Shown here: one piece after another, positions 24,986-33,864 of the stretch | How positions within the stretch are numbered: position 1 is the first letter of the stretch | Layout of the letters: each line of letters starts with the position of its first letter | Assembly: GCA_963677135.2 (NCBI GenBank) | Contig: CAXXLS010000012.1 | Location: 248,001-312,000, forward strand | DNA length: 64,000 nucleotides | From: Seleniibacterium sp963677135 | Lineage (GTDB): Bacteria > Desulfobacterota > Desulfuromonadia > Desulfuromonadales > Geopsychrobacteraceae | Direction: 5' to 3' | Program-made: the position numbers and the translations under genes | The notes under the pieces: generated by a model | The model's input: the letters and a program-made list of their open reading frames with translations, nothing else | Told to the model about the DNA's origin: nothing | The model's database searches: none

Positions 24986-25738
24986 TCAATCAGGGCAAAT
25001 TTCATTCAAACAGGTCAGTGCATTCAATGTCCGTGGGAACCCGATGTAAGGGACGCACTGGCTGATCACGTTAATCAGGGTGTCTTTACTGTTCCCGACA
25101 CTTAAATTGCCGTTGATATGGGCCTTGACCTGGTTTTCGCAGCCGCCAAGGGTGATCAGGACACACAGGGTCAAGATTTCTCGGGTCCGTAAATCCAGGC
25201 CGCCTCTGGTGTAAATATCGCCGAAACAAAACGCTGACAGGTCATTCTGAATGTGCTTCAGGCTGGCCGGGGCATGTTGATGCATCTGGTCGATAATATC
25301 CCCGAAAATCGATTTCTGAACATGCAGTCCTTTGGCAAAGCGGGTCTCTTCGGTCACCCGCTTTTGGCTTTGGACCGGCAACTGGACCCCTTGCTCTTCA
25401 AATACGTTATTGATCTGTTCCAGGGATTTTGCCGTTTTCGGAAATCCGATATAGGGAATGCATTGATAGACGGCTTCCTTGATTTCAATGGCAGATACGC
25501 CGATTTTAAGTGCGGCTCTGACGTGGATAGTCAGCGGATCCAGCGTTTGACTGGTGGTCAGAACGGCCAGAGTGATCAGCTCTCTCATTTTATCTGACAA
25601 ATCCCCCTGGTAGGCGACATCTCCAAAGATAAAACGTTTCTGAATCTCGAAAAAATCCGGATCGGTTGCTGCAAGGGAATCGTCAAGGTCGCCAAAAAGC
25701 TCTTCGATTTTTATTTCGCTGCGTTCTGCTCTGTCCAT
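24986..25738 (-). CDS. Carboxymuconolactone decarboxylase-family protein, two CMD repeats, cytoplasmic
   Basis: 250 residues without a signal peptide, made of two clear CMD repeats: the first ends EIKEAVYQCIPYIGFPKTAK (about 87-106), the second TLINVISQCVPYIGFPRTLN (about 218-237). Each has a single Cys in the conserved helix rather than the AhpD CxxC, so peroxidase activity is doubtful. Double-CMD proteins occur next to aldehyde/alcohol dehydrogenases, cupins and flavodoxins in many genomes. Gene order cupin-CMD-cyclophilin-AKR continues on the minus strand with short gaps, so it is co-transcribed from the ADH promoter. Reaction unknown. Confidence 0.85.
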   Translation of the reverse strand: MDRAERSEIKIEELFGDLDDSLAATDPDFFEIQKRFIFGDVAYQGDLSDKMRELITLAVLTTSQTLDPLTIHVRAALKIGVSAIEIKEAVYQCIPYIGFPKTAKSLEQINNVFEEQGVQLPVQSQKRVTEETRFAKGLHVQKSIFGDIIDQMHQHAPASLKHIQNDLSAFCFGDIYTRGGLDLRTREILTLCVLITLGGCENQVKAHINGNLSVGNSKDTLINVISQCVPYIGFPRTLNALTCLNEICPD

Positions 25739-25749
25739 AAGCCCCCACG

Positions 25750-26163
25750 TTATTTCAGTTTGTTGTAGTCATTGACATCAACCGGCTCAAGCCACTCGTT
25801 CGACTTGTTCTCTCCGGGGACTTCAACGGAAATATGAACAAACCAGCTGTCTTTGGCTGCTCCATGCCAATGTTTGACTCCGGCGGGAATATGGACAACA
25901 TCACCGGCCTGCAGTTCCTGCGGTTCTTTGCCCGTTTCCTGGTACCAGCCGCGCCCGCCGGTTACCAGAAGGATTTGCCCACCCCCCTGGTCAGCATTGT
26001 GGATGTGCCAGTTGTTGATACAACCCGGCTCGAAAGTGACGTTTCCCATGACAACTCCTTTGAGGGAGATCATATTGAGGTAACTCGTCCCGGTGAAATA
26101 CTTGCCGTATGGATTGATTTCGCCACGGTCAAATATGACACTGTTTTTTAGATCTTCTGCCAT
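25750..26163 (-). CDS. Small cupin-domain protein
   Basis: 137-residue single cupin barrel. Metal-binding motif 1 is GCINNWHIHNADQGGGQ-like with two His, and motif 2 is GDVVHIPAGVKHWHGA (about 92-107), keeping the closing His. AAGGAGATATAA precedes the ATG. Cupins of this size next to CMD genes are common and may be isomerase or decarboxylase partners, but that is association, not evidence of reaction. Part of the leftward ADH operon. Confidence 0.87.
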   Translation of the reverse strand: MAEDLKNSVIFDRGEINPYGKYFTGTSYLNMISLKGVVMGNVTFEPGCINNWHIHNADQGGGQILLVTGGRGWYQETGKEPQELQAGDVVHIPAGVKHWHGAAKDSWFVHISVEVPGENKSNEWLEPVDVNDYNKLK

Positions 26164-26201
26164 GTTTATATCTCCTTTTATGGACCTGAAAATGGCCAGG
26201 C

Positions 26202-27260
26202 CTATTTCAGTGCCTCGGTAAAGAATGAGGTAATTTTATCAAACGGGATCATGTCGGTTCGGTCGTAAAGATCAATATGCCTTGCTCCCGGAACGATGTA
26301 GAGTTCTTTGGGCTCGGCAGCCATTTCATAAGCATCTTCCGTGAAATAACGTGAGTGGGCATTTTCGCCCATGATGAACAGAATGGGGCGAGGCGAAATG
26401 CTTTTGATGTAGTTGTTGAGCGGAAAATTCATGAAGGCCAAGTTGCTGGTCATGGTAAAGGGGCCGTGAGATCTCGGGTGATGGCCGCGTTTCATGGCAT
26501 AGTATTCCCAGAATTCACTTGAAATGGCATCGAGTCCGTCCGGAATTGCCGTTGTAGGTTCATTGGGAAAACCCTGCGGCAGAAGCGGGGCGCCGCTGGC
26601 GAAATCTTTCCAGCGCTGTTCACTGATCTGATCGAGGATCTGATTCCGCTGTTCGTCGGTCATGGAATCTTTCCATCCAGAACGGAAGAAACGGCTCATA
26701 TCGTACATGCTGGCGGTGACTACGGCTTTGATCCGATGATCAACCTGGGCGGCCGTGAGGGAAAAAGCGCCACTTCCGCAAATCCCGATAACCCCGATTT
26801 TATGCCTGTCTACGTAGGGACGGGTCCCCAGAAAATCGACGCCGGCACTGAAATCCTCAACAAAAATATCGGGGGATGATACATGTCTGGGCTGGCCACC
26901 GCTTTCGCCGTTAAAGGATTCGTCAAATGCCATGGCAACAAACCCTCTTTCGGCCATGGTCTGCGCATAGATACCCGCGCCCTGCTCTTTGACTCCGCCG
27001 TAGGGCGTGCCGACCAGGAGTGCTGCATATTTTTTGCTCATATCAATACCTTTGGGAAGGTACAGGTCGGCGGCAACGGTTATTCCGTAGCGATTGGGGT
27101 AAAAAACTTTTTCGTGAATAACCTTGTCGCTTTTGGGAAAGGTCTTGTCCCAAACTTGGCTATCAGACGCGAAAGCAAGGCTGGTTATAGATAAGGCCAC
27201 GGCCAGTGCTATCGCCATAAGGATAATAAAATAATGTGCGCTAATATTTTTTCTGTTCAC
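26202..27260 (-). CDS. Exported alpha/beta hydrolase with Cys nucleophile motif (dienelactone hydrolase-like)
   Basis: 352-residue protein: signal peptide (core IILMAIALAVALSITSLAFA) and an alpha/beta-hydrolase domain. The nucleophile elbow reads GVIGICGSGAF, i.e. G-x-C-x-G with cysteine in place of serine, as in dienelactone hydrolases; the late His is in VPGARHIDLYD. Start is GTG with GGGAG upstream. Periplasmic location seems likely. It sits between the ADH and cupin genes, suggesting action on an ester, lactone or activated carbonyl compound of the same pathway. Substrate unknown. Confidence 0.83.
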   Translation of the reverse strand: MNRKNISAHYFIILMAIALAVALSITSLAFASDSQVWDKTFPKSDKVIHEKVFYPNRYGITVAADLYLPKGIDMSKKYAALLVGTPYGGVKEQGAGIYAQTMAERGFVAMAFDESFNGESGGQPRHVSSPDIFVEDFSAGVDFLGTRPYVDRHKIGVIGICGSGAFSLTAAQVDHRIKAVVTASMYDMSRFFRSGWKDSMTDEQRNQILDQISEQRWKDFASGAPLLPQGFPNEPTTAIPDGLDAISSEFWEYYAMKRGHHPRSHGPFTMTSNLAFMNFPLNNYIKSISPRPILFIMGENAHSRYFTEDAYEMAAEPKELYIVPGARHIDLYDRTDMIPFDKITSFFTEALK

Positions 27261-27279
27261 GTCGAACTCCCTTAAGAAA

Positions 27280-28431
27280 CTACTTCACGGCCAGTTTGAG
27301 AATTTCTGCAATCCGCTCTTTTGAGTACCTCTGATCCATGCCCCAGAGCTTTGCAATTCCAAACGCATTCTCGGCGATTGGATCAATCGCATCCGCAGAG
27401 AGTCCTGCTTCCGCGAATGTGACCGGAGCTCCGATGGAGCTGAACCATTCGGTCAGTTTTTTAATACCCGCATCGCCATCATCCGTGCCGAACAACGTCC
27501 GCGCGAAGCGTTCAAAGCGTTTCTTATTCTGATCCTTGATCGCTGTCAGCCATGCGGGAAGAACGACAGCAAGCCCGGCCCCGTGAGGAACGTTGTAGAG
27601 ACCGCCCATCGCATGCTCGATCATGTGGGTGTCGTAAGTGTTGCCGGCAACACCGACAAAGGTGTTGCCATTCAATGCCATGGTGGAAGCCCAGGCAAAT
27701 TCTCCACGTGCCTCATAATTGTTGGGATTCTTCATCAGCAGGCTGGTGGTGCGCATGACCGTTGCGAGAATATTTTCGACCAGGGCTGCTGTATACTCCG
27801 GGAACACTTTGGCCGTGAAATAAAGATCGAGGGAGTGTGAAAAAATGTCGACGGCGGAATAGGCAAGGTACTCCGGTGTCACGGTGGCCATTAGCTCAGG
27901 ATTGATGACAGACACCTTTGGAAACAGGGAGGGTCCTCCGAGGTTGTATTTCTGCCGGGTCTCTTCGTTGGTCACAACGCCGTAGGGATTCATTTCACTG
28001 CCGGTTGCCGCCAATGTCATGATTGTGAAGACTGGGATGGCGTCTCCAACAGTGGCCTTGCCGATGAAAAAATCCCAGACATCGCCGTCATACTTGGCGC
28101 CTGCGGCAATGGCCTTTGCGGAGTCCGCTACCGAACCACCACCGACCGCCACGATCCCTTGCAGGTTATTGTCCTTGACGACCTTGACAGCATCGCGAAC
28201 CAGGCTGATCACAGGGTTGCTGATGACTCCGCCCACGGCCTCAAAACCAATGCCTTGACTGTCAAGGGATGCCGTGACGCGCTTGAAAAGCCCATCCTGC
28301 TTGATCCGGTCCGATCCGTACAGGACCAGGACGCTGCCAACGTCGAATTCTTTGACATATTGACCGATGTTGGCTTCTTTTCCTTTGCCGAATTCAATTC
28401 TTGTCGGGTTGAAAAAAGTAAAGTTTTGCAT
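27280..28431 (-). CDS. Iron-containing alcohol/aldehyde dehydrogenase, YqhD-like
   Basis: 383-residue group III alcohol dehydrogenase that reduces aldehydes with NADPH. The nucleotide loop GGGSVADSAKAIAAG is at about residues 96-110; metal ligands fit D and H of AVDIFSHSLDLYF (about 193-205) and the His pair of HMIEHAMGGLYNVPHG (about 268-283). The opening FTFFNPTRIEFGKG is typical of YqhD/BDH enzymes. CAGGAGAG precedes the ATG. First gene of a six-gene leftward operon ending in the broken aldo-keto reductase; a candidate MarR site lies 51 bases upstream. Probably aldehyde detoxification. Confidence 0.92.
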   Translation of the reverse strand: MQNFTFFNPTRIEFGKGKEANIGQYVKEFDVGSVLVLYGSDRIKQDGLFKRVTASLDSQGIGFEAVGGVISNPVISLVRDAVKVVKDNNLQGIVAVGGGSVADSAKAIAAGAKYDGDVWDFFIGKATVGDAIPVFTIMTLAATGSEMNPYGVVTNEETRQKYNLGGPSLFPKVSVINPELMATVTPEYLAYSAVDIFSHSLDLYFTAKVFPEYTAALVENILATVMRTTSLLMKNPNNYEARGEFAWASTMALNGNTFVGVAGNTYDTHMIEHAMGGLYNVPHGAGLAVVLPAWLTAIKDQNKKRFERFARTLFGTDDGDAGIKKLTEWFSSIGAPVTFAEAGLSADAIDPIAENAFGIAKLWGMDQRYSKERIAEILKLAVK

Positions 28432-28481
28432 TGTTCTCTCCTGGGGATGATTTTGCTTTGTTGCCTTTTATTGACGCTATA

Positions 28482-28493
28482 TTAGCTAGTTAG
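28482..28493. promoter_or_regulatory. Candidate MarR operator upstream of adh operon
   Basis: TTAGCTAGTTAG lies between the leftward ADH gene and the rightward MarR gene. A near match, TTAGCTATCTAA, lies upstream of the second MarR gene at 37603-37614. Shared word and position make it a plausible MarR-type site; binding is inferred. Confidence 0.4.
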
Positions 28494-28628
28494 GTTCTTT
28501 TGTGAAATACATAGAACTCTTTGATTTTTGCACAATCCTTTAATGTCAGGCATTAAGAGTAAAACGGAAGAAAACAGGGATGTGAGCTTTCAAAGAGGAA
28601 AATCACAGAAGCCAAATGGTAAATACCT

Positions 28629-28658
28629 TGACATCGGAGATTGGTTGCATATACAACT
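28629..28658 (+). promoter_or_regulatory. marR promoter with overlapping palindrome
   Basis: TTGACA (28629-28634), 16-bp spacer, TATACA (28651-28656). The dyad GTTG-CATATA-CAAC (28645-28658) covers the -10 element, an autorepression arrangement. The expected transcription start, about seven bases after the -10, coincides with the marR ATG at 28664, so the message may be leaderless; no SD is visible. Confidence 0.55.
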
Positions 28659-28663
28659 AAGAA

Positions 28664-29113
28664 ATGACGTTCTCGTATGATCATAATCAATCGTTGGGAT
28701 ACTTGACTGGGCTGGCCAATCGGATGCTCAGCAATATCCTCGCTATGCGCTTTCAAAAAGCGGGCATCGACATGACTGCCGAACAGTGGGGGGCGATTCT
28801 TGTCCTCCTGAATGGCGAGGCCATGACTCAGGGGGAGCTTGGAGAACGGCTGCACCTAGAGAAATCAAGTGTCAGCCGTTTGATGGACCGCCTTGAAAAG
28901 CGTGGTTGGATTGTACGAACGAATGACCAAAATGACAGCAGGCAGAAGATCGTTTCGCCGACCCAAACGGCTCGAGATATAGCTGAACAATGCGAAACAA
29001 TCGCCAGAGCAGTTCTGAAAGAGGCCCAAACCGGTATGACCGAGGATGAAATGTTGATTTTAGGGGCATTGCTTTCGCGCGTCATAACGAATTTGCGGGG
29101 ACTGGCTGGATAG
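28664..29113 (+). CDS. MarR-family transcriptional regulator 1
   Basis: 149-residue winged-helix repressor of the MarR family: recognition helix region TQGELGERLHLEKSSVSRLMDRLEKRGW (about 66-93) followed by wing residues RTNDQNDSRQK. Diverges from the YqhD-like ADH operon and precedes a molybdopterin oxidoreductase on the same strand by 72 bases. Most likely an autoregulated repressor of the ADH operon, relieved by an aldehyde, phenolic or oxidant ligand. Start has no SD; see promoter entry. Confidence 0.9.
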   Translation: MTFSYDHNQSLGYLTGLANRMLSNILAMRFQKAGIDMTAEQWGAILVLLNGEAMTQGELGERLHLEKSSVSRLMDRLEKRGWIVRTNDQNDSRQKIVSPTQTARDIAEQCETIARAVLKEAQTGMTEDEMLILGALLSRVITNLRGLAG

Positions 29114-29185
29114 ACGCAAGCTGTGAGCCTTTTGTTAATGCTCGTCTGTGCAACGAAGTGTAAGTAAGGCCGACAGGAGACAGAT

Positions 29186-31378
29186 ATGACAACAGTTCGC
29201 AGAAGTTATTGTGGTCTTTGCCATCCGCGTTGCGGCACCTTGCTGCACTATGAAGGAGACAGGGTCGTCAAGGTCACCGGAGATCCTGATCATCCCATAA
29301 ATCGCGGTGCAATCTGCGAACGCGGACGCTTGATGATTGACCATCTGTATCATCCGCAACGTTTGAATTATCCTCTGAAGAGAATCGGTAAAAAAGGGGA
29401 GGGCCGCTGGGAGCGCATCAGTTGGGGGCAGGCGCTGGACGAGGTCGCCGAAAAGCTGGCAGAATTAAAGGAAAAGTACGGAGCTGAGACCCTGGCTTTT
29501 ACCCATGGCACCAAACGGACCTATCACTGGGATTGCCGCCGCTTTTTTAACCTGTTCGGCTCACCCAATACCTGTGGCGTCAACACCATCTGCATGTGTC
29601 CCAGTTATGCGACCGAATTTGCCACCTATGGCGGCATGGTCATGGGCAGCGAGCTGCCGGGAGCGAAGTGTTTGGTTATCTGGGGCAGTAACTATTCTCA
29701 ATCAGATCCCAACCTTACCTATCCAATGGTCGTCCGGGCCAGAAAAAACGGCGCTAAAATGATCGTTATTGATCCGCGGCGTACAAAAGAAGCGGACATG
29801 GCTGATTTGTGGCTGCAGATTCGTCCTGGAACCGATCTGGCTCTGATGCTTGGCTGGATTCACATCATCATCAATGACGATCTGTATGACCATGAATTTG
29901 TTTCCAAATGGACTGTCGGTTTCTCCGAGCTTCAGGCCAGCGTGGCATCTTATGATCCGGAGTATGTATCCGGAATAACCTCAATTCCTGCTGAGCTTAT
30001 TGTTGAAGCAGTGAGGATGTACGCAACATCCAAACCGGCCGTGCTGCCCTGGGGGTATGGTCTTGACAAGCAGGGGGTCAATGCCACGCAGTGTGCGCGA
30101 GCCCGAGGGATTATCAGGGCCATTACCGGTAACCTGGAGGTCCCGGGCGGAGAAGTGTTTTCTCTGGCGGGAGACATTGGCAAGATCAGGGATGCTGTCT
30201 ACCTGGAGCAGAACGATGCCCTGCCTGAAAGTCAGCGGCTCAAGCAACTGGGCTCAGACTTATACCCGTTCTTTGGTTTTCCCGGCTGGGAAAGAAACAC
30301 TGACGCAAACGGCAAATTGCCTGAAGGTTATTTGGCCCCGCCTGAGGCGTGGCATTCCAGCCTGGCCCATGCCAGGGAGGTTTTGAACGCAATAATTACC
30401 GGAGAGCCGTATCCGGTAACAGCGGCAATCACCCTGGCAAATAATCCTTTGCTTGCCTTGCCCAACTCTAAAAAAGTTTTCTCCGCTCTTCAGGCACTTG
30501 AACTTTATGTCGTGAATGATTACTACATGACCCCTTCAGCGGCGCTTGCCGACTATGTTTTTCCGGCGGCCTCGACTGTAGAAACCCCGGAACTGTGGCT
30601 GACGAATCGTTTCTGCATGGCTTGTCCCCGCGGGGTTGACCCCCTTTATGAACGGCGTAACAGTTATGACTTTTATCGCGGCCTGGCTATCCGTTTAGGA
30701 CAGGAAGAATTCTGGCCATGGGAAACCATTGAAGAGGTCTATGACCATTGCCTGGAACCGGTTGGCAAGACTTTTAAGGAGCTATCAGACCAGTACGGAA
30801 TATTCGGGGAAATGGAATACCGCCGTTATGAAAAGTATGGTTTCGGAACTCCTTCAGGAAAAGTGGAGTTGAAATCCTCCATTTTTGAAGAACTCGGGGC
30901 CGATCCCCTGCCGCGCTACAAAGAGCCGAAATGGACTCCCCAAGGGGATCCCGAGATCGCCAGGGAATACCCTCTTATCCTGATTACCGGCAGCCGTTTT
31001 ATGCCCATGTATCAATCAGAACAGCGGCAGATCACAAAGGCACGGGAGAGAATGCCCGATCCTCTGGTTTCGATTCATCCCGAGACCGCAGCGAATTTGG
31101 GTCTTACCGAAGGGGATTGGGCCGTGATCTCGACGCCGCAGGGTTCTATTCGGCAGCGGGTCCGACTTTCTGAGGCCATGGACCCCACAATGGTTGATGT
31201 GCAACATTCCTGGTGGTTCCCTGAACGGGAAGAAAAGCTTCCCGAGCTGTACGGTGTTTTCGAATCGAATGCCAACATTCTGTGCCCGGATGACCATGAA
31301 TTCTGCAGCCCTGAAATTGGCAGTTGGCCTCATTCAGCCCTGATGTGCCGGGTTGAAAAAGAGGAGAAAGAATCATAA
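29186..31378 (+). CDS. Molybdopterin-dependent oxidoreductase (DMSO-reductase/CISM family), cytoplasmic
   Basis: 730-residue Mo/W-bis-MGD enzyme. The N-terminal [4Fe-4S] site is C-x2-C-x3-C (CGLCHPRC, about 9-16) with the fourth Cys in GAICERGR; RWERISWGQALDEVAEKL follows. The metal-ligand region NTICMCPSYATEF (about 134-146) offers cysteine. Cofactor-binding segments include VIWGSNYSQSDPN and IDPRRTKEADMADLWLQIRPGTD; the C-terminal molydop-binding domain runs from about 610. No Tat signal, so cytoplasmic. No electron-transfer or membrane subunit is adjacent, which is unusual; acetylene-hydratase- and thiosulfate/formate-type relatives share this layout. GGAGA precedes the ATG. Substrate unassigned. 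Confidence 0.88.
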   Translation: MTTVRRSYCGLCHPRCGTLLHYEGDRVVKVTGDPDHPINRGAICERGRLMIDHLYHPQRLNYPLKRIGKKGEGRWERISWGQALDEVAEKLAELKEKYGAETLAFTHGTKRTYHWDCRRFFNLFGSPNTCGVNTICMCPSYATEFATYGGMVMGSELPGAKCLVIWGSNYSQSDPNLTYPMVVRARKNGAKMIVIDPRRTKEADMADLWLQIRPGTDLALMLGWIHIIINDDLYDHEFVSKWTVGFSELQASVASYDPEYVSGITSIPAELIVEAVRMYATSKPAVLPWGYGLDKQGVNATQCARARGIIRAITGNLEVPGGEVFSLAGDIGKIRDAVYLEQNDALPESQRLKQLGSDLYPFFGFPGWERNTDANGKLPEGYLAPPEAWHSSLAHAREVLNAIITGEPYPVTAAITLANNPLLALPNSKKVFSALQALELYVVNDYYMTPSAALADYVFPAASTVETPELWLTNRFCMACPRGVDPLYERRNSYDFYRGLAIRLGQEEFWPWETIEEVYDHCLEPVGKTFKELSDQYGIFGEMEYRRYEKYGFGTPSGKVELKSSIFEELGADPLPRYKEPKWTPQGDPEIAREYPLILITGSRFMPMYQSEQRQITKARERMPDPLVSIHPETAANLGLTEGDWAVISTPQGSIRQRVRLSEAMDPTMVDVQHSWWFPEREEKLPELYGVFESNANILCPDDHEFCSPEIGSWPHSALMCRVEKEEKES

Positions 31379-31415
31379 GCACTTGTCACTGGCCGGCCGT
31401 TTTCTCAGTGTTTGG

Positions 31416-32648
31416 TCAGTTGCGGGACTTCTTTAAGACGACCAGCAACATTGACAGTAGGCAGCCGCCCCCGGCGATGGCAATGACCAGACCTAACGGC
31501 CGTGGGGTCCCGTCAGCAAGTAATCCGATAGCTGCCGAGCCGATCACTCCGCTGCCGTATTGTACTGAACCGGTTAGCGCTGATACCGCTCCGGCCTGGC
31601 GAGGAAACCCGGCCAGGGCTCCGGTAATTGAATTGGTCACAATCAAACCGGTGGTCGAAACAAAAACAAAGACAGGGATGACCAGCCCCCATAATCCTCC
31701 ACTGCCAGTAACAGCCATAATGCAGGCGGCAAGGCCCGACAGCAGTGCCGTCAGCGTACCGTAAACCAATACTCTGTCATAACCTAACCTGACGACGATG
31801 CGGGCGTTGAGCAGGTTGGTCGCCATGATTCCAAGCACACTGAGTCCGAAGAGAAAGCCATATAAGCGGGGCGGCACATGATAATAACTGATATAAGCGA
31901 ACGGACTTCCCGCGACATAAGCGAACATGCCGGCATAAAGAAATCCGCCTGTTCCGAGGTATCCTATAATGCTGCGGTTTCTCAACACGTCGATGTACCC
32001 ATGCAGGACCCTGCTAAGGGGCTGAAAATGGCGTTTTTCAGACGGAAGTGTTTCCGGAATAGTGGCAAGCGTTATCAGGGTCAGCAGGCCGATGACAACC
32101 AGCAGCCAGAAAATGGTTCGCCAGCCGGAATAGACCACGATCTGGCCGCCAACCAGGGGGCCGATGAGCGGCATGATGGCCATGACCGTGATCAGTATCG
32201 ACAACATCTGCGCCCCCTTTGCGCCTTCGTAGAGATCACGCACCATAGCTCGTGAAAGAGCGACGCTGGCGCAGGCACCGAGAGCCTGAACAATCCTCCA
32301 GAAAATCAACGTTGAAAAGTGTTCAGCCAGAGCGCAGCCGGAGGAACCGGCGATAAACATGACGAGACCGACGGCAATGGCCGGCCGGCGGCCGAAGCGG
32401 TCACTGATCGGACCCCAGAAAAGCTGCCCCAGGCTGAAGCCGACGAGATAGCCTGAGATGGATAGTTCAATCATTCCATCAGCGGCACCCAGCGCGCGTG
32501 CCATGATCGGCATTGCCGGCAGATAAAGGTCGGTCGAGATAGAGGCGAACCCCATCAGCAGACTTAATACTGACAGAATATACCAACTGGGATTTAAATT
32601 TTGAATAGGCCCCTGGTTGCAGGCTGTTGATTGAATTGGACTTTGCAA
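31416..32648 (-). CDS. Bcr/CflA-family multidrug efflux MFS transporter
   Basis: 410-residue, 12-helix major facilitator of the DHA1 Bcr/CflA group. Motifs: STDLYLPAMPIMARALGA (about 38-55), GQLFWGPISDRFGRRPAI (motif A, about 74-91) and RALVRDLYEG-like motif (here SRAMVRDLYEGAKGAQMLS, about 129-147). Start is TTG, preceded by AAGGA at nine-base spacing; no ATG is available before the first helix. Convergent with the molybdopterin enzyme gene. Proton-driven export of drugs or metabolites such as sulfonamide or bicyclomycin is the family role. Confidence 0.88.
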   Translation of the reverse strand: MQSPIQSTACNQGPIQNLNPSWYILSVLSLLMGFASISTDLYLPAMPIMARALGAADGMIELSISGYLVGFSLGQLFWGPISDRFGRRPAIAVGLVMFIAGSSGCALAEHFSTLIFWRIVQALGACASVALSRAMVRDLYEGAKGAQMLSILITVMAIMPLIGPLVGGQIVVYSGWRTIFWLLVVIGLLTLITLATIPETLPSEKRHFQPLSRVLHGYIDVLRNRSIIGYLGTGGFLYAGMFAYVAGSPFAYISYYHVPPRLYGFLFGLSVLGIMATNLLNARIVVRLGYDRVLVYGTLTALLSGLAACIMAVTGSGGLWGLVIPVFVFVSTTGLIVTNSITGALAGFPRQAGAVSALTGSVQYGSGVIGSAAIGLLADGTPRPLGLVIAIAGGGCLLSMLLVVLKKSRN

Positions 32649-32663
32649 AAATAATTTCCTTCA

Positions 32664-32693
32664 AAAAAATAACCGAAGGCGGGTGGCCTTCGG
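32664..32693 (-). terminator. Terminator after the DUF362 gene
   Basis: CCGAAGGC (32673-32680) pairs with GCCTTCGG (32686-32693) around a five-base loop. Read leftward it is followed by TTATTTTTTT; read rightward by CTTTTTTATT, so it can work in both directions. It separates the DUF362 gene from the MFS gene. Confidence 0.85.
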
Positions 32694-32727
32694 CTTTTTT
32701 ATTATCGATCAAACTTGGAAAAAGCGT

Positions 32728-33726
32728 CTATCGTCTGATCAGTTCATATGTCTGGGTGCCCAAACCAAGTTTTTCCGCATGGTCAATCGTGTGAGTTCCT
32801 TTGCGCGATTCAATGCGCTCACGCAGGGCACCGCTCTCCGTTTTGTTGGTGGCATAAACCATATCGATACAGGCTCTGTCGAGGGCAACCGGATCAAGTG
32901 ATGCCAGAATACCGACATCTTTCATCTCCGGAGGTGCGGGACTGCTGTCACAGTCACAATCGACGGAAAGATTGTTCATCAGATTGATGTAGACCAGATT
33001 GTTTTTTCCCAGATGGTTGACGACGGAACCTGCCGCTTCTGCCATCGATTCCAGAAACGATTCCTGATCGGTATCGAACGCTGCTGAAAAATTATCAAGA
33101 GATCTGGTTGCGCCGGCAGTGTGAATCCACATCTTGCCTTCTCCGGAGGCGATACCGATGGACATGTTTTTCAGGGCACCACCAAAGCCGCCCATAGCGT
33201 GACCTTTAAAGTGGGAAAGGATCAGGAAGGAATCGTAGTTGGTAAAATTGGCACCGACGAAATTCTCCTTGATATTTTTACCCGCCGAAAAAGGGAGGCT
33301 GATGGAACCATCCTCGTCCATAATATCAATCGGGGCAATAGCCGAAAAACCATGATCAGCCATGACCTTTTTATGGCCTTCGGTTGTGAACCGTTTGCCT
33401 TGATAGGCCGTATTGCACTCGACGATCGTTCCGCTGAGGGATTGAACCAGATCTTTGACCAGAACCGGGGCCGGGAAATGATGGCCGCCCGGTTCGCCAG
33501 AATGGAGTTTTATCGCCACTTTGCCGGTAAGTTTATGTTCCCTGCTGACCTGCTTGTAAATATCGAGAAGCCCGGCAGGGCTGATATCTTTGCTAAAGAA
33601 AACAGGGGAAGGGGGCGCCTGGCTTGCAAAGGCAGTATTGAATCCATGTGTGTTGGTAAGGGCGACAGCCCCGAGGGCGATACTGCTTCTTTTAAGAAAT
33701 GAACGGCGAGTTATCTGGTTATTCAC
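32728..33726 (-). CDS. Tat-exported DUF362-family protein
   Basis: Twin-arginine signal TRRSFLKRSSIALGAVAL followed by a DUF362 domain (about residues 60-320) with SHFKGHAMGGFGGALKNMSIG, the family hallmark, and DVGILASLDPVALDRACIDM. Some DUF362 proteins carry ferredoxin-like clusters; here only a short CDCDS is seen and no 4Fe-4S motif. The frame opens at a TTG (33744), but a GTG six codons later follows AGGAG at seven-base spacing, so I use 33726. Monocistronic with its own terminator. Function unknown; folded export through Tat implies a cofactor. Confidence 0.83.
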   Translation of the reverse strand: MNNQITRRSFLKRSSIALGAVALTNTHGFNTAFASQAPPSPVFFSKDISPAGLLDIYKQVSREHKLTGKVAIKLHSGEPGGHHFPAPVLVKDLVQSLSGTIVECNTAYQGKRFTTEGHKKVMADHGFSAIAPIDIMDEDGSISLPFSAGKNIKENFVGANFTNYDSFLILSHFKGHAMGGFGGALKNMSIGIASGEGKMWIHTAGATRSLDNFSAAFDTDQESFLESMAEAAGSVVNHLGKNNLVYINLMNNLSVDCDCDSSPAPPEMKDVGILASLDPVALDRACIDMVYATNKTESGALRERIESRKGTHTIDHAEKLGLGTQTYELIRR

Positions 33727-33864
33727 CCTGATGCTCCTGGACAAGGCTGATGGTTTCGGGGATATACGTATTCAGTTGCTATCGGGAAGACAACTGGACC
33801 GACCCGGCGAGACAGGTGGAGGGAACGAGGCCAGTATTCCTCTTTGCGAGTGCACTGAAGGTTA

